Shown here piece by piece: positions 25,508 to 34,931 of a stretch of 64,000 bases of DNA. The notes below the pieces were generated by a model that was given only the letters and a program-made list of their open reading frames with translations, did no database searches and was not told the DNA's origin. Origin of the DNA: Afipia massiliensis (GTDB lineage: Bacteria; Pseudomonadota; Alphaproteobacteria; Rhizobiales; Xanthobacteraceae); the NCBI RefSeq assembly GCF_014203115.1, contig NZ_JACHIJ010000008.1, positions 1-64,000 on the forward strand, given 5' to 3'. Position numbers and translations under genes: made by a program. The stretch's first letter is position 1. Each line of letters opens with the position of its first letter.

Positions 25508-25605
25508 GTAGGCATGGTGCGGGCATTGACCGATGTCCGCACCTTTCCACTCCCAAGCTACGGCGGTCCTCGCCGAACGATGAGTATTGATCTGGATAAT
25601 GCTCG

Positions 25606-26478
25606 ATGACTGAATTTCTGCAACATATGATCAACATGCTGATCCTCGGCAGCACTTATGCGCTGCTCGGGATAGGCCTGACCCTGATCTTTGGCATCAT
25701 GCGCGTGGTGAACTTTGCGCACGGCGAGCTTTACGCATTCGGCGCGTACTTCGTCTATTTCGTCGCCGTGATGCTTGGGTTCAATTTCTTTCTCGCGCTG
25801 CTCTTTGCAATTGTAGCCGGATGTCTTCTCGGCGCATTGATTGAGTTTATCCTTTTGCGCCCCATGCGCGGCGCCGATATCGACACCACGATGCTCATCA
25901 TGATCGGCGCAATGATTGTGATGCAGAATCTGGAACAGTTTATCTGGGGAGGCGTCGCCAAATCGGTTTCGACGCCGTTCCCCGAAACCCCATTGGAGAT
26001 CGGCCCATTCTCGGTCTCGTGGCTGCGGCTTTTCGTATTCTTCGCGGCGCTGGCGTTGATTGGGGTTTCGTATTTCCTGATCAACCGCACCAAGCTCGGC
26101 AAGGCGATGCGCGCGACATTCCAGGATACCGACACAGCATCGCTGATGGGTGTCAACATTCAAGCGATCTACATGGCGACGTTCGCCATTGGCTCGGCGC
26201 TGGCCGCCGCGGCAGGTGCGCTGCTCGGGCCGGTCTATGTGATCTCGCCGCAGATGGGCAACATCGCATCGCTCAAGGCGTTTGCGATCGTGATCCTCGG
26301 CGGTCTTGGCAGCATCGGCGGCGCCACCATCGGCGGCTTCATCCTGGCATTCGCCGAGGAAATGGGCGCGGGGTACATCTCGTCGGGTTACCGCGACGCT
26401 ATGGGCTTCATAATCATCATCGCGGTCTTGCTATTCAAACCGACCGGCCTCTTTGCGCGATCGGAGCGAATTGGATGA
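25606..26478 (+). CDS. livH: ABC transporter permease, LivH type
   Basis: The 290-residue inner-membrane protein has about eight hydrophobic helices and the LivH features FGIMRVVNFAHGELYAFGAY near residue 27 and SLKAFAIVILGGLGSIGGATIGG near 222. It forms the channel with LivM. The ATG is 98 bases after the binding-protein stop, and its own stop overlaps the livM start. Confidence 0.92.
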   Translation: MTEFLQHMINMLILGSTYALLGIGLTLIFGIMRVVNFAHGELYAFGAYFVYFVAVMLGFNFFLALLFAIVAGCLLGALIEFILLRPMRGADIDTTMLIMIGAMIVMQNLEQFIWGGVAKSVSTPFPETPLEIGPFSVSWLRLFVFFAALALIGVSYFLINRTKLGKAMRATFQDTDTASLMGVNIQAIYMATFAIGSALAAAAGALLGPVYVISPQMGNIASLKAFAIVILGGLGSIGGATIGGFILAFAEEMGAGYISSGYRDAMGFIIIIAVLLFKPTGLFARSERIG

Positions 26479-27509
26479 AGCGGCTTCTCCCCTGGATCGC
26501 GCTGGTCGCGTTCGCATCAGTTCCGTTGTGGCTCAAGGATCCTTATCTCCTGAACGCCTTCGTCACGACGGGCATATTCATCATCGCGGCGATGAGTCTC
26601 AATCTGCTGCTTGGCTACACCGGGCAGTTGAGTCTCGGTCACGTCGCCTTTTTCGGAATCGGTGCCTATACAAGCGCGTTGACGGCACTTGGCTTCGATA
26701 TCGAACTGATCGGCGGCATCCGCATCGTTCATGAGCCCTGGCCGGTCTGGCTCGGCTTTATCATCGCAATTCTGTTCACTGGCCTTTGTGGTTATGTTGT
26801 CGGGAAGCTCTCGTTTCGAGTCCGCGGCGCCTACTTCGTCATCGTGACGATCAGCTTCGCTGAGGTCGTGCGGCTGGTGGCGCTGAACTGGGTGGAACTG
26901 ACCCAAGGTCCGCTGGCATTGACCTCCATTCCGCCCTTGACGCTCGGGCTTCCAGGGCTCGGCTACTTTGATTTCTTCAGCAAGCAATCGAATTACTATC
27001 TGGTCCTCGGCGTCGTTGTTATCTCCTACATCATCATTAGCCGCCTGGTGAATTCAAGGATCGGGCGCGCGATGGTCGCGTTGAAGGAGAACGAGTCGCT
27101 GGCGGTTTCCGTCGGCATCGACGTGACGCGCTATCTGGTGCTGGCGGCAGTTGTTTCAGCTGGTATAGCCGGCGCAGCGGGAAGTCTGTACGCGCACTAT
27201 CTGAAGATCATCGATCCCGATGTCTTCCTCTTCCTCTACACCGTCACCATGGTGATCATGGTGATTACCGGGGGTAAGGGCACGCTGGCCGGTCCTCTCG
27301 TCGGTGGATTAATTTTCGGTTTCATCCCGGTCGTGGCGCGGTCGTTCGCGGCTCCGGAAATCCAGTGGATACTCTATGGGTTGTTCATGATCCTGATCGT
27401 GTTCGTGTTGCCGCAGGGCATTGTCCCGGCCATTGAGAAATGGTTCGGCGTCGATGAAACGAAGGAGTCTGTCGGCGCGCCGAAAGCCAAGACGCAGGAT
27501 GTGCCATGA
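26475..27509 (+). CDS. livM: ABC transporter permease, LivM type
   Basis: The 344-residue protein begins at the ATG at 26475, which overlaps the livH stop (ATGA). It has about ten membrane segments and the LivM marks LLGYTGQLSLGHVAFFGIGAY near residue 56 and YLVLAAVVSAGIAGAAGSLYAHY. It forms the second half of the transport channel. The longer open frame reaching back to 26019 lies inside livH and is not real. Confidence 0.9.
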   Translation: MKRLLPWIALVAFASVPLWLKDPYLLNAFVTTGIFIIAAMSLNLLLGYTGQLSLGHVAFFGIGAYTSALTALGFDIELIGGIRIVHEPWPVWLGFIIAILFTGLCGYVVGKLSFRVRGAYFVIVTISFAEVVRLVALNWVELTQGPLALTSIPPLTLGLPGLGYFDFFSKQSNYYLVLGVVVISYIIISRLVNSRIGRAMVALKENESLAVSVGIDVTRYLVLAAVVSAGIAGAAGSLYAHYLKIIDPDVFLFLYTVTMVIMVITGGKGTLAGPLVGGLIFGFIPVVARSFAAPEIQWILYGLFMILIVFVLPQGIVPAIEKWFGVDETKESVGAPKAKTQDVP

Positions 27510-28312
27510 TGCAGGTTCAGGCAGCTAAGGCGCCACCGGCGCTTTCGATCGAGCATATCGCCGTTCATTTCGGCGGGCTCGTTGCGATCTCGGACCTGAA
27601 CTTCGTCGTCAATGAAGGCGAAGTTGTCAGCCTGATCGGCCCGAACGGTGCCGGCAAGACGACGGCTTTCAACGTCATCACGGGGTTTCTCCGGCCGACC
27701 AAAGGCGAGGTCCGTTATCGCGGAGCGTCCTTGAACAATCTGAAGCCGCATGAGGTCACGTCGTTGGGTCTGGTGCGGACCTTTCAGCGAACCAGCGTGT
27801 TTCAGAGCGTCAGCGTGTTTGAAAACGTCATGATCGGCTTGCATCGCCGCGGCCGCTCGCGGCTGTGGGACACTCTGCTGGCGTTGCCGCGGGAGCGAGA
27901 GTCCGAAAAGGAATTGCGGACAAGGGCTGCCGAAATCCTTGCGCTGGTCGGTATTGAACGCCGCTCGCGCGAAATGGCAGGTTCGCTCGCTTATGGTGAT
28001 CAGCGGCTTCTGGGTGTCGCGTTGGCGCTGGCCGCAGATCCTTCGATGCTGCTGCTGGATGAGCCGGTCTCCGGCATGAATGCGACGGAGACGGCGCGGT
28101 TTATGCAACTCCTCGATCGGTTGCGCGGCCTCGGTGTCACGATCCTGCTCGTGGAGCACGACATGCCCATGGTAATGGGCGTGTCGGATCGCATTGTCGT
28201 CTTGAACTACGGCCGGATCATCGCCGAGGGCCCACCTTCGGCGATTCAGGGCAATCCAGAAGTCATTCGTGCTTATCTCGGGCAAGGAGCCAAGAAACGT
28301 GCTAGAGATTAG
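27506..28312 (+). CDS. livG: ABC transporter ATP-binding protein, LivG type
   Basis: The 268-residue cytoplasmic ATPase has Walker A GPNGAGKTT near residue 46 and Walker B MLLLDEPVSGM near 186, followed by the switch histidine in VEHDM. The signature loop reads LAYGDQRLLG, not the more usual LSYGEQR. This may be a family variant and need not affect ATP use. It overlaps livM by 4 bases and livF by 14 bases. Confidence 0.9.
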   Translation: MMQVQAAKAPPALSIEHIAVHFGGLVAISDLNFVVNEGEVVSLIGPNGAGKTTAFNVITGFLRPTKGEVRYRGASLNNLKPHEVTSLGLVRTFQRTSVFQSVSVFENVMIGLHRRGRSRLWDTLLALPRERESEKELRTRAAEILALVGIERRSREMAGSLAYGDQRLLGVALALAADPSMLLLDEPVSGMNATETARFMQLLDRLRGLGVTILLVEHDMPMVMGVSDRIVVLNYGRIIAEGPPSAIQGNPEVIRAYLGQGAKKRARD

Positions 28313-29003
28313 CGATCTCGTTTGCCGCTATGGCAAAGTTGAAGCCATCAAGGGTATCTCCCTGTCGATCAAGCAGGGGCAGCTTGTCGCGCTGATCGGC
28401 GCGAACGGCGCCGGGAAGAGCACGACGTTGCGCTCAATTTCCGGAATTTTGCCTTCGGCGTCCGGCCGCATGATGTTTGAGGGAGAAGACATCACGCGCT
28501 GCTCGGCGCGGGAAATTCTTGCACGAGGTATTGCCCATTGTCCCGAGGGACGGCGGGTGTTTCCGGACATGACGGTCGAGGAGAATCTCGACATGGGCGC
28601 GTACCTGAGGCGCGACGCCGATGGTGTTGCCGAAGACTGCGACCGTGTCTTCACGCAGTTTCCGCGGCTCGCGGAACGCCGGAATCAAGTTGCAGGAACA
28701 CTGTCTGGCGGTGAACAGCAGATGCTTGCGATCGGTCGCGCGATTATGTCCAAGCCGAAACTCATGATGTTCGATGAGCCATCGCTTGGGCTCGCGCCCA
28801 ATATTGTGGAACAAGTGTTCGAGATCATCGACGGCATCCGCAAGTCAGGCACCACCATTCTGATGGTTGAGCAGAATGCCTATTCCGCGCTGGATATGTG
28901 CGACTACGCATATCTGATGGAGGCGGGGTCTATCGTGCTGTCTGGACGCGGCGAAGAGCTCATCGACAACGAGCATATCCGCAAGGCCTATCTGGGTGGG
29001 TGA
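28299..29003 (+). CDS. livF: ABC transporter ATP-binding protein, LivF type
   Basis: The 234-residue ATPase starts at a GTG at 28299 with GGAG about ten bases upstream; an ATG earlier in the frame would overlap livG by 44 bases. Walker A is GANGAGKST, the signature is LSGGEQQM, and Walker B is LMMFDEPSLGL. With LivG it drives the transporter. No clear terminator follows. Confidence 0.9.
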   Translation: MLEISDLVCRYGKVEAIKGISLSIKQGQLVALIGANGAGKSTTLRSISGILPSASGRMMFEGEDITRCSAREILARGIAHCPEGRRVFPDMTVEENLDMGAYLRRDADGVAEDCDRVFTQFPRLAERRNQVAGTLSGGEQQMLAIGRAIMSKPKLMMFDEPSLGLAPNIVEQVFEIIDGIRKSGTTILMVEQNAYSALDMCDYAYLMEAGSIVLSGRGEELIDNEHIRKAYLGG

Positions 29004-29213
29004 AGGCCCACGACGAAAGACCTTCGCTTCAGAATTTCCTCGGCCTATCAGTCGGAGAAACAGTCGCTTTGATCATCGTGACGATGCCCCACCCTCCACC
29101 GTCGAAAGCTGAACCAGAGCAATCGCGAATTGTCATCCGTTCTTGTTGGCCTGCAGCTGCGAGCTATAGAATCACGCCCCTCGCAGCAATGACGCTACCC
29201 CGGTCATCGCCAA

Positions 29214-30062
29214 TCAAGAGATGAGCCGCTCTTCTGGAGCTTCGACTGGCGGATTTTGCTGTTGCTCGGCGAGGGGAAAACGCATTGAGAAATTTGCACC
29301 TCCGGTGGGGCGGTTTTCGACCGTGACGGTGCCGCAGTGCGCTTCCACAATGCGCTTCACGATGGAGAGGCCAAGGCCGGCGCCGCCGGAGTTCTGACGA
29401 TCGCGGCGCCAAAAGCGCTGGAAGATCAGGTCGTGGTCAATGCTCGCGACGCCTTGACCTTCATCGAGAACGCTGACCGTTCCCTGTTCTCCCACCACGA
29501 TCTCGACTTCGGTCTCCACGGGAGCGTGTTTGAGCGCGTTCTCGACGAGATTGCGGATCGCACGCCGTAGCATTTCCGCATTGCCCTTGACCCAGACCGG
29601 TCCCTCCGCGCCGGTCAAGGCAATGGTCCTTTGCTGCGCCAGTGCTAACGGCGCTATGTACCCGGCCAGATCCGCGCAAACCTCGTGTGGATCAGCCCTG
29701 TCGTCCGGATCGATCACGAGGGTCTCGAGTTCGGCGGCATCGAGCAACTGGCCGACGACGCGGCTCATGCCTTCGATGTCATGATGCAGAGCCTTGGCGT
29801 CGCTCTGATCGGGCAGAGTTTCGATCCGCGCGCGCAGGACCGCGAGCGGTGTGCGCAGTTCATGCGCGGCATCGGCAGTGAATTCGCGCTGCCGCCGGAA
29901 CCCCTGTTCGAGACGGTCAAATGCCTGGTTGACCGCAGTCACCAGCGGACGGATTTCTCTCGGAATATCCTTGGTGGGCAGCCTCACATCGATCTGTGTC
30001 GGATTGATATGTTCGGCGCGATCGGAAGCGCGGAGCAGGCGGATGGTGGAACAGGGATAGTG
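29214..30062 (-). pseudogene. Sensor histidine kinase, 5' part missing
   Basis: The frame is open from the stop at 29214 back to a TGA at 30063. It contains the end of a HAMP-like helix, the H-box DAAHELRTPLAVL, the N-box NLVENALKHAP, and the ATP-lid motifs VLDEGQGV and GGAGLGLSIV. The signal-sensing and membrane segments that normally precede the H-box are absent, and homology stops abruptly near 30050. No response regulator is next to it. This looks like the 3' part of a kinase gene cut off by a rearrangement at an island edge. A GTG at 29987 could still make a soluble fragment. Confidence 0.75.
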
Positions 30063-30065
30063 TCA

Positions 30066-30643
30066 ACACAACGAGAGAAGCGCGTTGAATTAAGATACTT
30101 CGCCCTTGCAGGGCGGTGATGCTCGCGAATGATTTCAGTGCCTGATAATAGGCTCGATCAAATAGCTTGCTTGTTGTTCGCCAGATAGCTGATGCCTCAG
30201 TTGCGTCCGTGGGCCTTGCGCGCAGGTAATAGTTGCCTGTTTTCCCTGTTTCTTAAATATTTTTCCTGTGAGTTTTGAGCAGGGGCCGGCGCAAGAATCC
30301 GCAGCAGCTCAGCGGCTTCTGGTTTCAATAGAGCGTTGAAGTCCCGAAATCGCGATATTCCCTGTAAAATTCCCTGTGCAGCGAGTTTTGTTGGAGACCG
30401 TCGCGATCAGCGACTGTGTCGCCAGGGTGGCGGGATTCGAACCGGCACGTTCTTGGCCAACGTTTCGCCAATGAAACGACCGCTAATGGATTGAGGCGAA
30501 CGTGATCAAATAGCCTTTAAATTGTTGATTTATCACAGGCGGATTGGTTGATAGGCTCGCTCATAACGAGTCCTGCCGGGCCACCAATTCGCGAGCAATC
30601 AATCTCCCCGAGGCCATTACCCCACAATCGCAAGGCGTGCTGA
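30066..30643. other. Rearranged non-coding scar between two gene blocks
   Basis: No convincing gene is seen. The stretch holds repeats of TTCCCTGT near 30240 and 30360, a segment near 30425-30450 that reads like an antisense tRNA T-arm (GGCGGGATTCGAACC), a stretch near 30453-30476 resembling the 3' end of the integrase fragment at 2516-2543, and a shortened tRNA 3' end at 30559-30586. It appears to be decayed mobile DNA. Confidence 0.5.
30559..30586 (+). pseudogene. Shortened copy of the same tRNA 3' end
   Basis: GCTCATAAC is followed directly by GAGTCCTGCCGGGCCACCA. Compared with the copy at 2430-2476 it lacks about 18 bases of the variable and T-arm region and one C of the acceptor. It is in the same orientation as that copy, as expected for the two ends of an integrated element. 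Confidence 0.55.
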
Positions 30644-31546
30644 ATGGACAAGAGCGTTGGCATCATTGGCATTGGCATCATGGGCACCGCCATGGCGCGC
30701 AACCTGTGTCAGGCTGGCTTTAACGTCGTCGGTTATGATCCCGTCCCAGCAGCCTGTGCGCGCCTGGAAGATTCAGGTGGCCGGGTACTGGCCTCTCCGC
30801 GCGCGGTGGCCGAGGTCGCACCCATCATCATCATGTCACTGCCCAAAGCCGAAGCTTTGTCGAATGCGATCGGTGGAGCCGAAGGGATCGCTCAGGCTGC
30901 AGGAACCGGTCAGATCGTCGTTGAATGTTCGACGCTGCCGATGGACATCAAGCAGGCAGCCTTCGATGAAATGGAAAGGCACGGCAAGATTCTGCTCGAT
31001 TGCCCGATCAGCGGCACCGGCGCGCAGGCCGTCAACAAAGACCTCGTCATTCTGGGCAGTGGCGACAAGGACGCTTTCGAGCGTTGCGCGGCGGTCTTCA
31101 CCGGGATGTCACGCGTCCAGCATTACCTCGGGCCATTCGGGCGAGGCAGCGTGATGAAGTACATCGCCAATCATCTCGTCACGATCCATAACGTGGCGGC
31201 GGCGGAAGCCATGGTCCTCGGAATCAAGGCCGGGATTGATCCGGCGCTGGTCTACGATACGCTTGCAGACAGCGCTGGTACGTCGCGCATGTTCCAGATG
31301 CGCGGTCCCTTGATGCGCGATGAGAATTATGACGCGCCGACCGCCACGATCCGGATGCAGCTCAAGGACATCGCGATTATCGACGCCTTCGCGGACAGCC
31401 TTGATTGCGCGCTGCCGGTCTACGCGGCAGCATCGAAGATCTATCAGGCGGGCGCTGCACTTGGTCGCAGAGAACAGGATACTGCGGCCGTGTGCGCCGT
31501 GCTTGAAACCATGCACGGAATTGACCGGAAGAAGTTGACGTCGTAG
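30644..31546 (+). CDS. NAD(P)-dependent beta-hydroxyacid dehydrogenase (HIBADH family)
   Basis: The 300-residue protein has the N-terminal Rossmann motif GIIGIGIMGTAMARN near residue 6, the substrate motif DCPISGTGAQA near residue 121, and the catalytic lysine at about K172 in GSVMKYIANH. These define the 3-hydroxyisobutyrate/tartronate-semialdehyde reductase family. The glycines usual after the first lysine motif are partly replaced, so the substrate is unclear. It is 56 bases before the BKACE gene and probably forms one transcript with it. Confidence 0.85.
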   Translation: MDKSVGIIGIGIMGTAMARNLCQAGFNVVGYDPVPAACARLEDSGGRVLASPRAVAEVAPIIIMSLPKAEALSNAIGGAEGIAQAAGTGQIVVECSTLPMDIKQAAFDEMERHGKILLDCPISGTGAQAVNKDLVILGSGDKDAFERCAAVFTGMSRVQHYLGPFGRGSVMKYIANHLVTIHNVAAAEAMVLGIKAGIDPALVYDTLADSAGTSRMFQMRGPLMRDENYDAPTATIRMQLKDIAIIDAFADSLDCALPVYAAASKIYQAGAALGRREQDTAAVCAVLETMHGIDRKKLTS

Positions 31547-31602
31547 GTCAGTTTCTCGCGCACGTTTTCACTGAACATCTTCGTCAAAAGGGTAGGGCTG
31601 GC

Positions 31603-32436
31603 ATGGCCGATCTGACAATCATGGTCGCGCCGAACGGCGCGCGTAAAGGCCACGCCGAACATCCCAATCTGCCCCTCACGGCCGATGCGCTCGCAGCCGA
31701 TGCGCACGCATGTCAGGCCGCCGGTGCGCAGGCCATTCACATGCATGTCCGCGACGACGGTGGCCGGCATACGCTCAATGCGTCGCGTTATCTGGCTGCG
31801 ACCGAAGCTGTGCGGCGGGCGACAGGACCAGAATTCGTGATCCAGATCACGACGGAAGCGGTCGGCATGTTCAAGCCGCACGAGCAGATTGCGGTGGTCC
31901 GGGCAGTGCGACCCGAAGCGGTCAGCATTGCAACGAAGGAGTTGATCCCGGACGCAGCGGCGGAGGCTGACGCGGCAGAACTGTATCGCTGGGCTCACGA
32001 GCAGCGGATTGCGGTTCAGCACATCGTCTATGCCGCGACTGAACTCGATCATCTGCTCGATCTCATCGAACGCGGGATCATCCCAGGTAAACGTCATTCG
32101 GTCATTTTTCCGCTCGGCCGCTATGCAGCGGACCAGGAGAGCGATCCTGCAGAACTTGCTCCGTTCGTTGCGAAGGTTCGGGACAGCGGAGGCGCGGCGC
32201 GGTTCGATTGGTGGGTTTGCGCTTTCGGCGCGTCCGAGACTGCGTCACTGGTCGCGGCTGCGGCGATGGGCGGGCACTGCAGGATCGGATTCGAAAACAG
32301 TTTCTTCAACGCCGACGGAACACGCGCCGGGAGCAATGCCGAGCGCGTTTCCGATCTGCGTGCGGCATTGAGCGGAATTCGTCGCCCGCGCTCATCGCGA
32401 GCCGAGATTCTGAGAGCGTTGGGCAGGCCCGACTAA
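31603..32436 (+). CDS. Beta-keto acid cleavage enzyme (BKACE, DUF849)
   Basis: The 277-residue TIM-barrel protein belongs to the BKACE family, which condenses a beta-keto acid with acetyl-CoA and splits it into acetoacetate and a new CoA ester. The metal-binding HMH (H46, H48) lies in AIHMHVRDDGG, and a QITTEAVGMF segment follows near residue 84. C-terminal residues read GHCRIGFENSFF. The family covers many substrates, and this copy cannot be assigned. Its neighbours suggest a role in removing acetyl units from a degraded ring or chain. Confidence 0.83.
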   Translation: MADLTIMVAPNGARKGHAEHPNLPLTADALAADAHACQAAGAQAIHMHVRDDGGRHTLNASRYLAATEAVRRATGPEFVIQITTEAVGMFKPHEQIAVVRAVRPEAVSIATKELIPDAAAEADAAELYRWAHEQRIAVQHIVYAATELDHLLDLIERGIIPGKRHSVIFPLGRYAADQESDPAELAPFVAKVRDSGGAARFDWWVCAFGASETASLVAAAAMGGHCRIGFENSFFNADGTRAGSNAERVSDLRAALSGIRRPRSSRAEILRALGRPD

Positions 32437-32570
32437 GCCTCGGCGGAACCACTAACAGACTGAATCATCTCAATAGTTAAAGCTGCCGCCTAGTGCGAAT
32501 GGCGTTGCAGCACCTTTTGTGCAGCGCATCCACCGCCAAGCCGCTTGCATTTCTATGGATGCAGCATTAT

Positions 32571-32584
32571 TTATCGGGTGATAA
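32571..32584. promoter_or_regulatory. Putative operator of the second regulon, copy 1
   Basis: TTATCGGGTGATAA is flanked by AT on both sides so that ATTTATC and GATAAAT form exact 7-base arms. It lies 36 bases before the VOC gene. The same motif occurs at 39831 and 48415. Confidence 0.6.
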
Positions 32585-32619
32585 ATCAAAAAGACGCGGT
32601 CAAATCTCGGGAGTGCAAC

Positions 32620-33129
32620 ATGAAGGTTCTCGGTTTCAATCATCTTTCCATCGGTGCGAAGGATTTGGAAGAGTCGGCTCGCTTCTATCAAACCGTCCTT
32701 GGCATGGAGCTCATCCCGACTTACAATTTTGGTTTCAAGACCAAATACTTGCGGTGCGGAGATCTTCAGCTTCATTTGTTTGAACTTGAAGATAGCATTC
32801 CGGTTTATCAGCACTTCGCGCTCGACGTGGACGATTTTCACGCAGCGTATGAGAAAGCGAAAGCGATCGGCGCGCTGGATTCCAAGGCCTTCCGCAATCC
32901 TGTCAACGAGTTGCCGGACGGCTGCGTGCAGATGTATCTGCGCGACCCCGCCGGAAATCTGGTCGAAATCGACTGGCCGGATGTGAACACGCTGGATCGC
33001 TCGCGAATTCCGGAAATGAAGCTGTTGTCTGAATTCGCAAACCAGGACGACGAGGGATTGAAAGCTTCGCTCTATCTCGATCGGCCGCACATCAAGCCGA
33101 ACGCTCCCAGAAAAGCAGCGGCGCGATAA
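32620..33129 (+). CDS. VOC-superfamily (glyoxalase/dioxygenase-like) protein
   Basis: The 169-residue protein starts at the ATG at 32620; a longer frame from 32545 runs over the operator and is unlikely. It has the VOC pattern, with NHLSIGAKDLEESARFYQTV at residues 7-26 and the metal-binding glutamate in GNLVEIDWP near 125. Metal ligands H8, a histidine in QHFALDV and this glutamate fit a single-domain glyoxalase or lyase. It leads an operon with a flavin monooxygenase, so it may act on the hydroxylated product, but ring cleavage is not shown. Confidence 0.8.
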   Translation: MKVLGFNHLSIGAKDLEESARFYQTVLGMELIPTYNFGFKTKYLRCGDLQLHLFELEDSIPVYQHFALDVDDFHAAYEKAKAIGALDSKAFRNPVNELPDGCVQMYLRDPAGNLVEIDWPDVNTLDRSRIPEMKLLSEFANQDDEGLKASLYLDRPHIKPNAPRKAAAR

Positions 33130-33145
33130 AGTCAGGGAGGCAGTC

Positions 33146-34366
33146 ATGTCAGGCACCGTTCACAAACTAGACCGGCGTTCGAGCGGCGAGGGCGACGCGT
33201 ATTCCGAGATGTTGCAGCGTGCCCATGCGCTTGTTCCAAAGCTGCGCGAGCGGGCCGCTAAGACCGAGGAGATGCGGCGCCTTCCTCCAGAGACCGAAAA
33301 GGATCTTCACGAGGCTGGCTTGTTCAGGATTCTTCAGCCCAAGCGGGTCGGAGGCTCGGAGCTGGATTACGTCGCGCTAGTCGACTTCGCCGACGTTGTG
33401 GCACTGGCCGATGCTTCGGTTGCATGGAATCTCGCAAACCTGGCCAGCCATCACTGGATGCTCGGCATGTTCGACGAACGGGCACAGGATCTGATCTGGA
33501 AAGACAACGCTGACGCTCTCATTGCATCGTCATTTGTATTTCCAGCCGGTCGCGCCACCAAGGTGGCGGGGGGATATAAACTGTCTGGCCGTTGGCCGTT
33601 CTCGTCGGGGGTGGATTCCAGCACCTGGAATATGCTCGCAGGTATTGTGTCGTCCGACGACGACGCGGATGGCGTCGAGTATCGGGTGTTTCTGCTCAAG
33701 CAGGACGACTACAAGATCCTCGATACGTGGAATTCGACCGGCCTGAAGGGGACGGGATCGAACGACGTCGAGGCCAAGGATGTATTTGTCCCCGAACATA
33801 TGACGCTCGCGGTCAGGGACGTGGCCGGCGGTCCAACGCCGGGAAGTACCGTAAATCCCGGCCCGCTTTACGCGCTGCCTGTATTCGCGTTGTTTCCGTT
33901 TGTCCTCTCAGGCGCTGCGCTTGGTAACGCGCAGGCGTGTCTGGACGACTACATCGATATCGCCCGGCATCGGGCCTCGACCTACAACCGCGCCAAGCTT
34001 GGCGATTTGCAGACGACTCAAATCAAGATTGCCGAAGCCTCGGCCAAGATCGATGCGGCGCGCCTGATCATGCGGCGGACCTGTATCGACGCGATGGCCG
34101 ATGCCTGGCGTGGAGATGTCCCGATGCTTGCGGAAAAGACGAAGTACCGGCGGGATGGGGCCTACGCCGTCAACCTGTGTACGGAAGCCGTTTCGTTGCT
34201 GTTTTCAGCAAGCGGCGCGCGCGGTCTTTACACCACCGGCGCACTTCAACGGCAGTTTCGGGACGCGCATGCGATCAACGCGCATATTGCGTTCAGCTTC
34301 GACGCAGCCGGGACGAACTACGGCCGCGTCGCGCTCGATCTGCCGTCTGAAAATCTGACCCTTTAA
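33146..34366 (+). CDS. Flavin-dependent monooxygenase, acyl-CoA-dehydrogenase fold (HpaH/HsaA type)
   Basis: The 406-residue protein has the acyl-CoA-dehydrogenase fold but opens with HEAGLFRILQPKRVGGSELD, which is typical of the oxygenase parts of two-component flavin monooxygenases such as HsaA. It lacks the usual catalytic glutamate setting of acyl-CoA dehydrogenases by eye. The partner flavin reductase is encoded 11 bases after its stop. It therefore likely hydroxylates an aromatic or heteroaromatic compound with reduced flavin and O2. Gene order with VOC and TetR suggests a substrate-induced operon. Confidence 0.82.
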   Translation: MSGTVHKLDRRSSGEGDAYSEMLQRAHALVPKLRERAAKTEEMRRLPPETEKDLHEAGLFRILQPKRVGGSELDYVALVDFADVVALADASVAWNLANLASHHWMLGMFDERAQDLIWKDNADALIASSFVFPAGRATKVAGGYKLSGRWPFSSGVDSSTWNMLAGIVSSDDDADGVEYRVFLLKQDDYKILDTWNSTGLKGTGSNDVEAKDVFVPEHMTLAVRDVAGGPTPGSTVNPGPLYALPVFALFPFVLSGAALGNAQACLDDYIDIARHRASTYNRAKLGDLQTTQIKIAEASAKIDAARLIMRRTCIDAMADAWRGDVPMLAEKTKYRRDGAYAVNLCTEAVSLLFSASGARGLYTTGALQRQFRDAHAINAHIAFSFDAAGTNYGRVALDLPSENLTL

Positions 34367-34377
34367 GAGGGCGAGCC

Positions 34378-34917
34378 ATGGTCGCCGTTTCGCAGAACCC
34401 CACCGAATTCGGAAATGAGCTGTCGAGTGACAGCTCTTCGATCGATCCGCGTGATTTCCGCAATGCGCTTGGCTCGTATGCCACCGGCGTCACGGTAATC
34501 ACGGCGGCGACGCCGGATGGCCAGCAAGCAGGGCTGACCTGCAATTCGTTCGCATCGGTTTCTCTCAATCCACCGCTGGTGCTCTGGAGCCTGGTAAGTT
34601 ATTCGCCGAGCATGAGCATTTTTCAGAACGCGAGTCATTTTGCAGTCAATGTGCTCGGCGCCTCACAGCAAGCGCTGGCAACGCAATTTGCCATGCGCGC
34701 CGACGATAAGTTTGCAGGGGTATCGTGGCAGCCAGGTCTGGGCAACGCGCCTGTCCTTGCCGATGCCGTTGCCACATTCCAGTGCCGTAGCGCCGACCGC
34801 TATTACGGCGGCGACCATGTAATTTTCCTTGGTGCGGTGGAGGCTTATGCGTACAACCGTGCTGAGCCGCTGCTCTTTGCACGCGGGAATTTTGGTCACT
34901 TCGTTCCCGGGGCGTGA
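34378..34917 (+). CDS. Flavin reductase (HpaC type)
   Basis: The 179-residue protein has the FMN-reductase-like domain: FRNALGSYATGVTVITAATP near residue 27, then GLTCNSFASVSLNPPLVLW, and a C-terminal YYGGDHVIFLGAVEAY with the conserved H for nucleotide binding. It supplies reduced flavin to the monooxygenase encoded upstream. Its TGA overlaps a GTG that could start the TetR gene. Confidence 0.88.
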   Translation: MVAVSQNPTEFGNELSSDSSSIDPRDFRNALGSYATGVTVITAATPDGQQAGLTCNSFASVSLNPPLVLWSLVSYSPSMSIFQNASHFAVNVLGASQQALATQFAMRADDKFAGVSWQPGLGNAPVLADAVATFQCRSADRYYGGDHVIFLGAVEAYAYNRAEPLLFARGNFGHFVPGA

Positions 34918-34931
34918 TCCCGCAGGTTTTC

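Noticed and set aside
30425..30450. An antisense tRNA gene
   Set aside because: Only a T-arm-like stretch is visible with one mismatch in the stem, and no anticodon arm or matching acceptor could be found.
33146..34366. Ordinary acyl-CoA dehydrogenase
   Set aside because: The N-terminal motif and the adjacent flavin reductase fit a two-component monooxygenase.
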